Of a DNA stretch of 64,000 nucleotides, positions 36,700 through 45,326 are shown in pieces (the stretch's first letter is position 1; the number at the start of each line of letters is the position of its first letter). A program made the translations under genes and the position numbers. The notes under the pieces were generated by a model. It searched no databases. It saw only the letters and a program-made list of their open reading frames with translations, and was not told the DNA's origin. Where the stretch lies: contig JAFQSP010000003.1 in assembly GCA_017409475.1 (NCBI GenBank), positions 335,253 through 399,252 on the forward strand, written 5' to 3'. The stretch is from Clostridia bacterium (GTDB taxonomy: Bacteria; Bacillota; Clostridia; Oscillospirales; Acutalibacteraceae).

Positions 36700-37374
36700 T
36701 TATTCGCCCATAAGCTCTAATGCTTCTTTTGCCGCAAGCTGTTCAGCCTCTTTTTTTGAACGACCTACACCATGACCAATCGGGTTAGAATTTAGCATAA
36801 CATCAACGGTAAATGACTTATTATGGTCGGGCCCCGACTCATCAATGAGAACATATTCAACCCTTTCCTCAGGGTTCTTTTGAATAACCTCTTGAAGAGT
36901 GGTTTTATAATCAATAAATACACCTTTATTATGGTTTTTAAGCTCGCGTTCAACAAATCTTAAAATAAATTTTGACGCGGGTTCGATTCCGCCATCAAGA
37001 TAAATTGCGGCAATTAACGCCTCGAAGGCATCGCAAAGAATCGACGGTCTTTTCCTTCCGCCGTTAAGCTGTTCGCCACGTCCGAGTAAAAGCGATTCAC
37101 CAAGTCCAATTTCTTCCGCAAAACCTGAAAGCGCCTTTTCGCATACAAGTGAGGCTCTGATTCGTGTTAAATCTCCTTCGGGTAAATGAGAATAATGGTT
37201 AAAAATATGCTCCGAAACAACTATTGACAACACCGCATCGCCAAGAAATTCAAGACGCTCGTTTGAGCCGCCTTTAAGCTTATTCTCGTTAGCATATGAT
37301 GAATGAGAAAGCGCACGTTCAAGCAATTTTATATTTTTGAAAGAATATTCAATTTTTTCTTCCAGTTTATTCAT
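36700..37374 (-). CDS. rnc: Ribonuclease III
   Basis: RNase III cuts double-stranded RNA, including rRNA precursors. The 224-aa protein has the signature NERLEFLGDAVLSIVVSEHI and a second acidic site FEALIAAIYLDGG, followed by a double-stranded RNA-binding domain (TTLQEVIQK to SKKEAEQLAAKEAL). I prefer the ATG at 37374 (MNKLEEKIEYSFKN) over a start ten codons earlier; it overlaps the plsX stop by 8 bp, with AAGGAG 13 bases upstream. The plsX-rnc coupling is widespread. Confidence 0.97.
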   Translation of the reverse strand: MNKLEEKIEYSFKNIKLLERALSHSSYANENKLKGGSNERLEFLGDAVLSIVVSEHIFNHYSHLPEGDLTRIRASLVCEKALSGFAEEIGLGESLLLGRGEQLNGGRKRPSILCDAFEALIAAIYLDGGIEPASKFILRFVERELKNHNKGVFIDYKTTLQEVIQKNPEERVEYVLIDESGPDHNKSFTVDVMLNSNPIGHGVGRSKKEAEQLAAKEALELMGE

Positions 37375-38377
37375 TATCGGTGTTTTTCTCCTTTTTAACA
37401 GCATCTGCTATCTTTGAAATTGAACCGCCTTCTGCATAAGCAGCCGCCTGGACAAGAGCGTTTTTGAACGCCTTTGCCTTTGAATTTCCGTGAGCCTTAA
37501 TAACAGGCTTTGAAATTCCCATAAGCGGTGCACCGCCAACCTCTGTATAATCAAGCTTTTTCTTAAATTCTTTTAATGAACTTTTGAGAACTAATGCGGC
37601 AAGCTTTGTCTTTAAATTCTTATAAAGTGCGCCCTTTAAATTCTTCATCATGAACATGGCTACACCTTCGATTGATTTAAGTGCAACATTTCCCGAAAAT
37701 CCATCGCATACAACAACGTCAGCCGCACCGAAAAGAAGGTCTCTTGCCTCCACGTTACCGATAAAATTAATCGGTAAATTCTTTAATACATCAAAGGCTG
37801 CTTTTTGAAGGTCGCCACCCTTTGTATCCTCTGTTCCTACGTTAAGCAGAGCAACCCTCGGATTTTCGATATTCAAAAAGCTCTTCATATATTCGGAGCC
37901 CATAAGACCGAATTGACCGAGCACCTCGGGACGACATTCAACGTTCGCTCCAACGTCAAGCATCATGAAATTCCCGCCATTATCATTAGGCAAAATAGTT
38001 GCAAGTGCCGCACGTTTTACGCCCTTAATTCTCTTTACCAAAAAGGTCGAACCGATTACAGCAGCTCCCGTACTTCCTGCCGTAACAAAGGCATCACCCT
38101 CGCCCGAAGCAAGAAGCAACATTCCTTTTGCCATTGAGCTGTCCTTTTTTTCCTTTAAAATGCAATCGGGGTGTTCCTCCATAGAAATAGTATCAGGAGC
38201 GTGAACAATCTCCATATTTTGAAGAGAAACATTGTTATCCTTAGCACAGTCACGAATTTTATCCTCGTCGCCGACAAGAACAATTTCGTATTCATATTCT
38301 TTTACGGCTAATTCGCAGCCCTTTATAATTTCAAGAGGTGCGTTATCTCCGCCGAATGCATCAACAATAAGTTTCAT
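37367..38377 (-). CDS. plsX: Phosphate acyltransferase PlsX
   Basis: PlsX makes acyl-phosphate from acyl-ACP, the donor used by PlsY. The 336-aa protein opens with KLIVDAFGGDNAPLEIIKG and has AFVTAGSTGAAVIGS, NFMMLDVGANVECRPE and VVCDGFSGNVALKS. Two ATGs lie two codons apart; the second (38377) has AGGAG nine bases upstream and is preferred, since the first is only three bases from it. It follows trmFO by 15 bp and overlaps rnc. Confidence 0.96.
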   Translation of the reverse strand: MKLIVDAFGGDNAPLEIIKGCELAVKEYEYEIVLVGDEDKIRDCAKDNNVSLQNMEIVHAPDTISMEEHPDCILKEKKDSSMAKGMLLLASGEGDAFVTAGSTGAAVIGSTFLVKRIKGVKRAALATILPNDNGGNFMMLDVGANVECRPEVLGQFGLMGSEYMKSFLNIENPRVALLNVGTEDTKGGDLQKAAFDVLKNLPINFIGNVEARDLLFGAADVVVCDGFSGNVALKSIEGVAMFMMKNLKGALYKNLKTKLAALVLKSSLKEFKKKLDYTEVGGAPLMGISKPVIKAHGNSKAKAFKNALVQAAAYAEGGSISKIADAVKKEKNTDNE

Positions 38378-38392
38378 TTTCATGTTCTCCTG

Positions 38393-39694
38393 TTACTTTA
38401 TCATTAAGTTATTATACCACAAAAGTGAGCGATTAGAAAGGGCTGAATATCTTTCTTTTTTATCACGAATATGCGGTTCAATAGAAGGCAATACACCAAA
38501 ATTAGCTCCCATCGGCTGAAAGTCCTTTACGCTTTCGTCGGTAATATAACCATTAAGAGCGCCAAGCATTGTATAATTCGGTAATGATAGCGGTTGCTCC
38601 CCTTTTAAACGAAGATATACATTTATTCCCGCTAAAATACCCGAAGACGCCGATTCCATATATCCTTCTACACCGGTGATTTGACCGGCAAAATATATGT
38701 TTGGATATTTTTTTAATGACTGGTCTTTATTAAGCAGTTTTGGCGAATTTATAAACGAATTTCTATGCATTACACCGTAGCGTACAAATTCGGCATTCGC
38801 CAATGCAGGAATCATAGAAAACACTCTTTTTTGGTCGGCGAATTTTAAATTTGTCTGAAATCCGACAAGATTAAATAGCGTTCCCTCTTTATTCTCTCGC
38901 CTTAGCTGTAAATTAGCCCAGGGACGATGACCTGTTGACGGGTCGCGTAAGCCTACCGGCTTTAAGGGACCAAAGCGCATTGTATCAGCGCCTCTTTGAG
39001 CCATAATTTCGATTGGCATACAGCCTTCGTACACTCGGCCATTAACGTCAAAATCCTTTTGCGGCGCCCTTTCGGCATTCATTAATGCCTCATAAAAAGC
39101 CTCATACTCCGCCTTATTCATAGGGCAGTTGATATAATCGTCGCCGCCTTTATCGTATCGCGATGCACAAAATGCGCGCGACATATCGATACTTTCGGCC
39201 GTTACAATCGGTGCTGCCGCGTCAAAAAAGTTTAAATTATCGCTATCGGTAAGTTGCTTTATTTTTTCAGCAAGTGCACCGTCGGTAAGAGGTCCCGAGC
39301 AAATAATAGTAATGTCATCGAGGCTTATTTCACCGACTTCTTCGTAATGAACGGTTATATTCGGATGATTCTTAATCTCGTCGGTAATAATCTGAGAAAA
39401 GTTGTCGCGGTCAACGGCAAGCGCACCTCCTGCGGCAACGCTTGACCTTTCGGCAGCTATCATCGAAATTGAGCCAAGTCGTCTCATTTCCTCCTTGAGA
39501 AGTCCTGCCGCCGAGTCAATACGAGCCGCCTTCAACGAATTTGAGCACACAAGCTCGGCAAAGCTGTCTGTATGGTGGGCAGGTGACCTTCTCAGAGGCT
39601 TCATTTCATATAAATCAACCTGTACTCCCCTTGTAGCAAGAGCATAAGCCGCCTCGCAACCGGCAAGTCCGGCCCCAATTATATTAACCTTCAT
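38393..39694 (-). CDS. trmFO: tRNA (uracil-54)-C5 methyltransferase, folate-dependent (TrmFO)
   Basis: TrmFO uses methylenetetrahydrofolate and FAD to make ribothymidine at position 54 of tRNA. The 433-aa protein has an N-terminal FAD-binding motif (MKVNIIGAGLAGCEAAYAL), then PAHHTDSFAELVCSNSLK, GALAVDRDNFSQ and a C-terminal NIYFAGQITGVEGYMESAS. The frame stays open 47 codons further upstream, but that stretch lies inside topA and has no family match; the ATG at 39694 has GAGG six bases upstream and overlaps topA by 11 bp. topA-trmFO is a conserved Firmicutes pair. Confidence 0.96.
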   Translation of the reverse strand: MKVNIIGAGLAGCEAAYALATRGVQVDLYEMKPLRRSPAHHTDSFAELVCSNSLKAARIDSAAGLLKEEMRRLGSISMIAAERSSVAAGGALAVDRDNFSQIITDEIKNHPNITVHYEEVGEISLDDITIICSGPLTDGALAEKIKQLTDSDNLNFFDAAAPIVTAESIDMSRAFCASRYDKGGDDYINCPMNKAEYEAFYEALMNAERAPQKDFDVNGRVYEGCMPIEIMAQRGADTMRFGPLKPVGLRDPSTGHRPWANLQLRRENKEGTLFNLVGFQTNLKFADQKRVFSMIPALANAEFVRYGVMHRNSFINSPKLLNKDQSLKKYPNIYFAGQITGVEGYMESASSGILAGINVYLRLKGEQPLSLPNYTMLGALNGYITDESVKDFQPMGANFGVLPSIEPHIRDKKERYSALSNRSLLWYNNLMIK

Positions 39695-41801
39695 TCTTTT
39701 CCTCTGATTTAGCTTTACGACCTCTGCGTTGTTTTTCCTTTTCAAACCCGCAATTTTCGGTCGCACAGTAAAGCTTTCCGCTCTTTTTAAACAATGTCTT
39801 TCCGCAATTTGGGCAATTTTCAGCGGTAGGTTCATCCCAGGTCATAAATCCGCATGATTTTCCCGTTTCACAGCCAAAGAATTTGTGTCCCGATTTTGAT
39901 TTAAGCTGTAATATCTTTGCTCCGCATTTCGGGCACGAACCAGGCATTTCAGTGACAATTGGCTTAGTATTTTTACACTGAGGGTAGCCGGGGCAAGCGA
40001 GGAATTTTCCAAAACGTCCCGATTTTACTACCATCTTTTTACCACACTTGTCACAAACGACATCCGATTCAACGTCAGGCACCTTAATCTTTGTACCGTC
40101 AAGCTTCTTTTCAGCTTTAGTAAGAGTTGAACTGAATCGACCATAGAAGTTTTCGAGAACGGTTACCCATTCGATATTACCAGCTTCGATTCTATCAAGC
40201 TCGTCTTCCATTTTTGCAGTAAACTGCATATCGATAATATTCGAGAAATTATCCTCCATAAGCTCGGTAATAATTTCGCCAAGCTGGGTGGGCATAATTG
40301 TCTTTTTGCCCTTTTCACGAATAACATACTCGCGCTGTAAAACGGTTGAAATAATCGGCGCATAGGTACTCGGACGCCCAATCTTCTTTTCTTCGAGCTC
40401 CTTGATAAGAGTAGCTTCGGTATATCTCATCGGCGGTTGTGTAAAATGCTGATTTGGGGTTATCTTTTTAAGCTTCAAAAGCTCATTTTCAATAAGCTTC
40501 GGAAGTGACTTCTGGTCGCCTTCTTCCTCGTCCTTACCCTCTTCATAAAGTACGGTAAATCCATCAAACTTAACAAGATATCCGCTTGATTTAAAGAGAT
40601 ACTTGCCTGCATTTATATCAACGTTAACTGTATCCTGTAAGCAGGGTGACATAAGGCTAGCAATAAATCTTTCCCAAATAAGCTTATAGAGTTTATACTG
40701 GTCAGCTGTGAGTGCTCCCTTAACCTTATCAGGTGTAAGCGACGGGATTGTCGGACGGATTGCTTCGTGAGCATCCTGAGCGCTTGATTTTGATTTGTAA
40801 TAGGTTCTCTTTTTCGGTAAATATTTTTCGCCATATGCTGATAAAATGTATTCCTCAGCGGCATTACGAGCTTCCTCAGAAATTCTGAACGAGTCGGTTC
40901 TCATATAGGTAATAAGACCGGTTGTACCGAGCTCGTTAACGTCAACACCTTCGTAAAGAGTTTGGGCGGCGCGCATCGTTCTTTGGGCAGTAAATCCAAG
41001 CTTTCGGGACGCCTCCTGCTGCATAGTTGAAGTGATAAACGGAGGTGCAGGTTTACGGGTTCTGACGCCTTTTTTTATTGATGCAACGGTAAATTCAGCA
41101 TCCTTTACTGCGTCAAAAATCTCGTTTGCTTGTTGCTCGTTATGAATATCAATTTTTTCGGTCGCAGTACCGTAAAATTTGGAATCAAATGACTTTGTAT
41201 CGCCTTTTTTGCATAATTTAGCGTCGATTGTCCAGTATTCCTCGGGCACAAATGCTCTGATTTCGCGTTCTCTATCGACAATAATCTTAACTGCTACCGA
41301 CTGAACTCGTCCGGCAGAAAGACCACGTCTAACCTTTTTCCATAAAAACGGGCTAAGCTTATATCCAACAAGTCGGTCGAGAACTCGACGAGCCTGTTGA
41401 GCATCAACAAGGTCGATGTCAATCTTTCTCGGTGCGGTCATACCCTCGGTAACGCCGGTTTTTGTAATTTCGTTGAATGTTACGCGATTTTCGCTATCGA
41501 CATTAAGCGCAAGCATTTGAGCCAAATGCCATGAAATAGCCTCTCCCTCACGGTCAGGGTCTGTTGCGAGATAAACGGATTCAGATTCAGCAGCCTTTTG
41601 TTGAAGCTTTTTTATTAAATCGCCCTTTGAATCGATATTGACATACTGCGGCTTAAATCCGTGGTCAACGTCGATACCTATTCTTGACTTAGGAAGGTCG
41701 CGGACATGGCCGTTTGATGCAACAACCTCGTAACCTGAGCCTAAGTATTTCTTTATTGTTTTTGCCTTTGCAGGCGACTCAACGATAACTAATTTGGACA
41801 C
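39684..41801 (-). CDS. topA: DNA topoisomerase I
   Basis: TopA relaxes negative supercoils by single-strand passage. The 705-aa protein has a TOPRIM domain (LVIVESPAKAKTIKKYLG and ATDPDREGEAISWHL), the active-site Tyr in GLITYMRTDSFRIS, and three C-terminal zinc ribbons (CDKCGKK, CPKCGAK, CPNCGKT with CATENC). A basic tail (RRGRKAKSEEKNEG) ends it. The start codon is GTG with GGGGG seven bases upstream. dprA precedes it by 39 bp and trmFO overlaps it downstream. Confidence 0.97.
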   Translation of the reverse strand: MSKLVIVESPAKAKTIKKYLGSGYEVVASNGHVRDLPKSRIGIDVDHGFKPQYVNIDSKGDLIKKLQQKAAESESVYLATDPDREGEAISWHLAQMLALNVDSENRVTFNEITKTGVTEGMTAPRKIDIDLVDAQQARRVLDRLVGYKLSPFLWKKVRRGLSAGRVQSVAVKIIVDREREIRAFVPEEYWTIDAKLCKKGDTKSFDSKFYGTATEKIDIHNEQQANEIFDAVKDAEFTVASIKKGVRTRKPAPPFITSTMQQEASRKLGFTAQRTMRAAQTLYEGVDVNELGTTGLITYMRTDSFRISEEARNAAEEYILSAYGEKYLPKKRTYYKSKSSAQDAHEAIRPTIPSLTPDKVKGALTADQYKLYKLIWERFIASLMSPCLQDTVNVDINAGKYLFKSSGYLVKFDGFTVLYEEGKDEEEGDQKSLPKLIENELLKLKKITPNQHFTQPPMRYTEATLIKELEEKKIGRPSTYAPIISTVLQREYVIREKGKKTIMPTQLGEIITELMEDNFSNIIDMQFTAKMEDELDRIEAGNIEWVTVLENFYGRFSSTLTKAEKKLDGTKIKVPDVESDVVCDKCGKKMVVKSGRFGKFLACPGYPQCKNTKPIVTEMPGSCPKCGAKILQLKSKSGHKFFGCETGKSCGFMTWDEPTAENCPNCGKTLFKKSGKLYCATENCGFEKEKQRRGRKAKSEEKNEG

Positions 41802-41840
41802 TTTTAGTCCCCCTTGAATTTTTATATGTTAAAACTTAAA

Positions 41841-43103
41841 TTATAAACAAACTTTATATCTTTCGCCGGCCATAGCTTCTATAATTCCCATTATTTCAAG
41901 CTCGGTAGCAGCCGAAAGAGCATTTGAAACCGACAGCCCACTCTTTTCGACAAGTTCATCAAAGAGCATTACAGTTTTATCAAACGACAAATACAACTTC
42001 TTTGCATCGTCTGATAAATTTTTAACCGATTTATGAGGTTCATATTTTTTAATCTCGTCGATTTTTTTAGGTTCAGTTTGAGCCTTTTTCTTAATAGATT
42101 TCGGCTCACTTTTATTTTGTGATGATTTTAAATCATCGCGATTATTTTCATCGAAAAATCTGGGTGCATCATGAAATTCACCTTTAAGCATTTCACTGCA
42201 ACCCATAATATTTATCTTGTGAGGATAAATATGCGTATACTCCTCTAAAACATCGAGAGGCGATGTAATAACCTTTGCACCATCTCGAATAAGTTGATTT
42301 GAGCCGATGTATCTTTCTGAAGAAAGGTCGCCGGGAATAACAAATATATCTCTTCCCTGTTCAAGAGCATGTTCAACCGTTATAAGTGCGCCGCTTTTTT
42401 GACCGGCCTCAACTACAACGGTTCCTAAACAAAGGCCCGATATAAGACGGTTTCTTATATGAAAATTACGTTTAAATAACGGAAAATCCGGCTGAAACTC
42501 GCTTACCAGAGCGCCATTTGCAGCAATATCCATTCTAAGCGGTTCATTAGCGGCAAGATAGCCATAATTAAGTCCGCATGCAAGCAATGCTACCGTATTC
42601 CCTTTTGCCGCAAGGGCTCCGGTATGAGCAGATGTATCGATTCCAACGGCACCACCGCTTACTATATATGCGCCGGCTTTTGTGAGTCGGTTGCTAAGTT
42701 CGAAGGCTAAAGATCGGCTATAATTGCATGCCTTTCTTGCTCCAACAACAGCAATAGCAACTTCATTATCAATATCGGGCATATTTCCCAAAACGTATAA
42801 TACAGCCGGCGGATTGATAATGTGCTTAAGGCGTGTTGGATATAATGAATTTTCGGGTGTAATTATTTTATACCCTAATTTTTCACATTTTTCAATCGTT
42901 TTATATGCATAATTTATATCATATTTTTCGATTCTTTTAATTTCGGTTTCATTAAACAGCTCTGACGAAACCTTTTCGTTATAGGACGCGTTATAAAACT
43001 TTTTTACAGAGCCGAATACGTCAAGCACCTTGAATATCTTACGGCTGCCGTATCCAAGAATATTCTGTAAATATATCCAGTAAATATCGTTATTATTATG
43101 CAT
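41841..43103 (-). CDS. dprA: DNA-processing protein DprA (Smf)
   Basis: DprA loads RecA onto incoming single-stranded DNA during transformation. The 420-aa protein has a Rossmann-like DprA core: VAIVGARKACNYSRSLA, SGGAVGIDTSAHTGAL, FHIRNRLISGLCLGTVVVEA and GRDIFVIPGDLS. A charged Lys-rich linker (about 320-350) leads to a C-terminal winged helix (LFDELVEKSGLSVSNALSAATELE). It follows a TrmH-type methyltransferase gene directly and precedes topA, a usual dprA-topA pair. No other competence gene is in the window. Confidence 0.95.
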   Translation of the reverse strand: MHNNNDIYWIYLQNILGYGSRKIFKVLDVFGSVKKFYNASYNEKVSSELFNETEIKRIEKYDINYAYKTIEKCEKLGYKIITPENSLYPTRLKHIINPPAVLYVLGNMPDIDNEVAIAVVGARKACNYSRSLAFELSNRLTKAGAYIVSGGAVGIDTSAHTGALAAKGNTVALLACGLNYGYLAANEPLRMDIAANGALVSEFQPDFPLFKRNFHIRNRLISGLCLGTVVVEAGQKSGALITVEHALEQGRDIFVIPGDLSSERYIGSNQLIRDGAKVITSPLDVLEEYTHIYPHKINIMGCSEMLKGEFHDAPRFFDENNRDDLKSSQNKSEPKSIKKKAQTEPKKIDEIKKYEPHKSVKNLSDDAKKLYLSFDKTVMLFDELVEKSGLSVSNALSAATELEIMGIIEAMAGERYKVCL

Positions 43104-43104
43104 A

Positions 43105-43896
43105 TTATTTCATTAACTCCCACATGAGAATAGCTGCAGCCGAAGCCGCATTAAACGATTCCGCGCGTCCAATTATCGGTATTGTAATGCGTCTATCGCA
43201 AATATCCTTAGCTCTTGCCGAAAGGCCGTTGCCCTCGTTACCGATAATGATTACATCACCATTTTTAAACTTGCTTAAGTTCAATTTTTCTGCATCTTTA
43301 TCAACAACAGAGGCGAAAAGAGTAAGATTCTTGCACTTAGAAAATTCATAAAACGAATCAATATCGTCGAAATGAAACAGCGGAAGCCTAAGCATTGACC
43401 CCATAGAAGCACGCTGAGCTTTCGGTCCAAATGGGTCGCAACAATTACCGATTAAAATCATTCCGCTTACACCGAGCGCTTCGGCCGTTCGTGAAATTGC
43501 GCCTAAATTTGACGGGTCGGATACATTTTCACATGATATATATCTTTCACCAGCCGAAATTATATCACGTGTAGATTCAATATCGGGCATAACACAAACC
43601 GCAATAACACCCTGAGGTGAAACAGTATCCGATATTTTAGCAAAAACATCGTTTGTTACCAAATATGCTTCTTCAGCTTTGTTAACAAGTAACGAAACGC
43701 TTTCGTCATATTTTTCTTTAGCCGATTCGGTGAAAAAAACGATTTTTATCTTGATACCGCTGTTAACCGCATCGGTACAAAGGCGCACTCCTTCGAGGAC
43801 AAAAAGACCGCTTACCTTACGTTGCTTTGATGATGAAAAAAGCTTAACGGTTTCTTTAATTTTTTTGTTATCTTTTGCCGTAATTTTGGTAATCAA
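43105..43896 (-). CDS. SpoU/TrmH family RNA 2'-O-methyltransferase
   Basis: This 263-aa methyltransferase modifies an rRNA or tRNA ribose. It contains an N-terminal substrate-binding region (VSGLFVLEGVRLC) and the SpoU knot motifs: VSDPSNLGAISRTAEALGV (motif 1), VIIGNEGNGLS (motif 2) and ITIPIIGRAESFNAASAAAI (motif 3). It resembles RlmB/YsgA-like proteins; the target base cannot be read. The start is a TTG with GAGGAG nine bases upstream. It lies after a terminator that follows rplT, in front of dprA. Confidence 0.9.
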   Translation of the reverse strand: MITKITAKDNKKIKETVKLFSSSKQRKVSGLFVLEGVRLCTDAVNSGIKIKIVFFTESAKEKYDESVSLLVNKAEEAYLVTNDVFAKISDTVSPQGVIAVCVMPDIESTRDIISAGERYISCENVSDPSNLGAISRTAEALGVSGMILIGNCCDPFGPKAQRASMGSMLRLPLFHFDDIDSFYEFSKCKNLTLFASVVDKDAEKLNLSKFKNGDVIIIGNEGNGLSARAKDICDRRITIPIIGRAESFNAASAAAILMWELMK

Positions 43897-43938
43897 CGCG
43901 TCTTTCTCCTCTCGTAATTTTTGCTTATAAATTGATTA

Positions 43939-43967
43939 AAACACGCCCGAAGTTATCGAGCGTGTTT
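43939..43967 (-). terminator. Hairpin after rplT, probable terminator
   Basis: AAACACGCTCGA pairs with TCGGGCGTGTTT on the minus strand (one G-U pair), but the following T-run is broken (TAATCAATTT). It lies 5 bp after rplT, ending the infC-rpmI-rplT operon. Confidence 0.72.
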
Positions 43968-43971
43968 GAAA

Positions 43972-44331
43972 TTATTTTGCAAGAGCGTCCTTTGCAGTCT
44001 GTACAAGAGTTGCAAATCCAGCGGCATCACTTACAGCGATGTCGGCAAGCATTTTGCGGTTGATTTCAACTCCAGCTTTTTTAAGTCCGTTCATAAATGT
44101 TGAATAGTTCATACCATTCATTTTTGCAGCTGCTGAAATACGTGTAATCCAAAGACGACGGAAATCACGCTTTTTAAGCTTACGTCCGATATAGGCATAG
44201 TTGCCTGATTTCATTACAGCTTCTTTTGCGGTCTTGAAAAGCTTTGATTTTGCTCCGAAATAACCCTTTGCGAGTTTTAAAGTCTTCTTTCTTCTTTTGC
44301 GCGTCATCATAGCGCCTTTAATACGAGCCAT
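43972..44331 (-). CDS. rplT: 50S ribosomal protein L20
   Basis: L20 binds 23S rRNA early in assembly and, in Firmicutes, also the leader of its own operon. The 119-aa protein shows [20 protein letters not shown], then [20 protein letters not shown] and [20 protein letters not shown]. Third gene of infC-rpmI-rplT, 43 bp after rpmI. Confidence 0.98.
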   Translation of the reverse strand: MARIKGAMMTRKRRKKTLKLAKGYFGAKSKLFKTAKEAVMKSGNYAYIGRKLKKRDFRRLWITRISAAAKMNGMNYSTFMNGLKKAGVEINRKMLADIAVSDAAGFATLVQTAKDALAK

Positions 44332-44374
44332 TTATAATACCTCCAATTTAATGTGCCTTTATTAGCACGGCTTT

Positions 44375-44572
44375 TTATTTATACGGGATCAGGCGCTTAA
44401 TCTGCGCTGTATTTGTCTTGTCGGCAGTAACCTGCTTACGAAGATTTCTCTTACGTTTTGTGGTCTTCTTGTTGAGAATGTGTGATTTGAAAGCATGAGC
44501 ACGCTTTACCTTACCTTTACCGGTGAGCTTAAAACGCTTTTTTGCACCACTGTGCGTTTTGATCTTAGGCAT
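44375..44572 (-). CDS. rpmI: 50S ribosomal protein L35
   Basis: This 65-aa basic ribosomal protein starts [20 protein letters not shown] and ends RLIPYK, both hallmarks of L35. It lies between infC (36 bp) and rplT (43 bp). Confidence 0.98.
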   Translation of the reverse strand: MPKIKTHSGAKKRFKLTGKGKVKRAHAFKSHILNKKTTKRKRNLRKQVTADKTNTAQIKRLIPYK

Positions 44573-44608
44573 TGTTTAGTCCTCCTTAATGTTTATAAGA
44601 CAGTTTAA

Positions 44609-45130
44609 TTATTTCTCGACAGACTTTGGCGACAGGAACATAAGCATATTTCTGCCGTCAAGCTTGGCGGGTTTTTCGACGTTACCATACTCCGAGCAGT
44701 ATTCAGCAAAACGGGTCATATTAGCAAGACCAATATCCTGGTGTCCCATTTCTCTACCGCGGAAGCGAATTGAAACCTTTATCTTGTTCCCTGATTTAAG
44801 GAACTTAATAGCCTGGTTTCCTTTTGTTTCGAAATCGTGAGTATCGATATTAAGCGAAAGACGAATTTCTTTAATCTCGATTACATGTTGATTTTTCTTT
44901 GCTTCCTTGTCTCTTTTTGCTTGTTCAAAGCGATATTTTCCGTAGTTCATAATCTTGCATACAGGGGGTGTCGCCTGAGGCGCGATCTTTACAAGATCGA
45001 GGTCCTGTTCGTTTGCAAGTTTTTGAGCTTCTCTGGCACTCATTATGCCGAGCTGTGCGCCATCATTACCGATGACTCTTACCTCTTTGTCAATGATTTG
45101 TTCATTGATCGCAAGTTCTTTACTGCTAAT
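44609..45130 (-). CDS. infC: Translation initiation factor IF-3, ATT start codon
   Basis: IF-3 prevents premature subunit joining and checks the start codon. The family-conserved sequence begins SSKELAINEQI and runs through GIMSAREAQKLANEQDLDLV, CKIMNYGKYRFEQAKRDKE and FRGREMGHQDIG to a C-terminal alpha/beta domain. I place the start at an ATT (45130): it gives 173 residues, has GGAGG 11 bases upstream, and the frame further upstream runs through the attenuator hairpin. An AUU start is known for E. coli infC, where IF-3 limits its own synthesis. Confidence 0.93.
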   Translation of the reverse strand: MSSKELAINEQIIDKEVRVIGNDGAQLGIMSAREAQKLANEQDLDLVKIAPQATPPVCKIMNYGKYRFEQAKRDKEAKKNQHVIEIKEIRLSLNIDTHDFETKGNQAIKFLKSGNKIKVSIRFRGREMGHQDIGLANMTRFAEYCSEYGNVEKPAKLDGRNMLMFLSPKSVEK

Positions 45131-45291
45131 GGGATATAGCACCTCCAAATAAAAATAAGCACGAACAAAGCTAATCTGTTCGTGCTCAATAAGCATAATA
45201 TGGGCAGTATTACCGCCTCAAAAAACACTATTGACCCGAACGGACGACACCGCATAGGTGAGAATGGACTAAACCATTCTACTTTGTTGAC
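45131..45291 (-). promoter_or_regulatory. Leader RNA of the infC-rpmI-rplT operon (L20-leader type)
   Basis: About 160 nt between the promoter at 45298-45326 and infC. It contains a first hairpin (AGAATGG with CCATTCT near 45262-45282) and a second at 45158-45186 with a U-rich tract, just before the ribosome binding site. This matches the plan of the Firmicutes L20 leader, in which L20 binding favours a terminator. The L20-binding core has not been aligned. Confidence 0.72.
45158..45186 (-). terminator. Attenuator-like hairpin before infC
   Basis: AGCACGAACA (45177-45186 on the minus strand) pairs with TGTTCGTGCT (45158-45167) around a 9-nt loop, followed by TATTTTTATTT and then the infC GGAGG. 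This would terminate transcription in the leader unless an alternative fold forms. Confidence 0.75.
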
Positions 45292-45297
45292 CAGTTA

Positions 45298-45326
45298 ATT
45301 GTATACCACACGAATCATTTTGTCAA
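45298..45326 (-). promoter_or_regulatory. Sigma-A promoter of infC-rpmI-rplT
   Basis: Perfect TTGACA (45321-45326), a 17-nt spacer and TACAAT (45298-45303) on the minus strand. The TGA inside the -35 box is the stop codon of the upstream vanY gene. Confidence 0.9.

Noticed and set aside
39695-39835. 47-codon extension of TrmFO
   Set aside because: It lies inside topA in another frame and precedes the conserved FAD-binding N-terminus.
45131-45196. N-terminal extension of IF-3 by 22 codons from an ATG
   Set aside because: It would be translated through the attenuator hairpin and lacks family similarity; the ATT start has the ribosome binding site.
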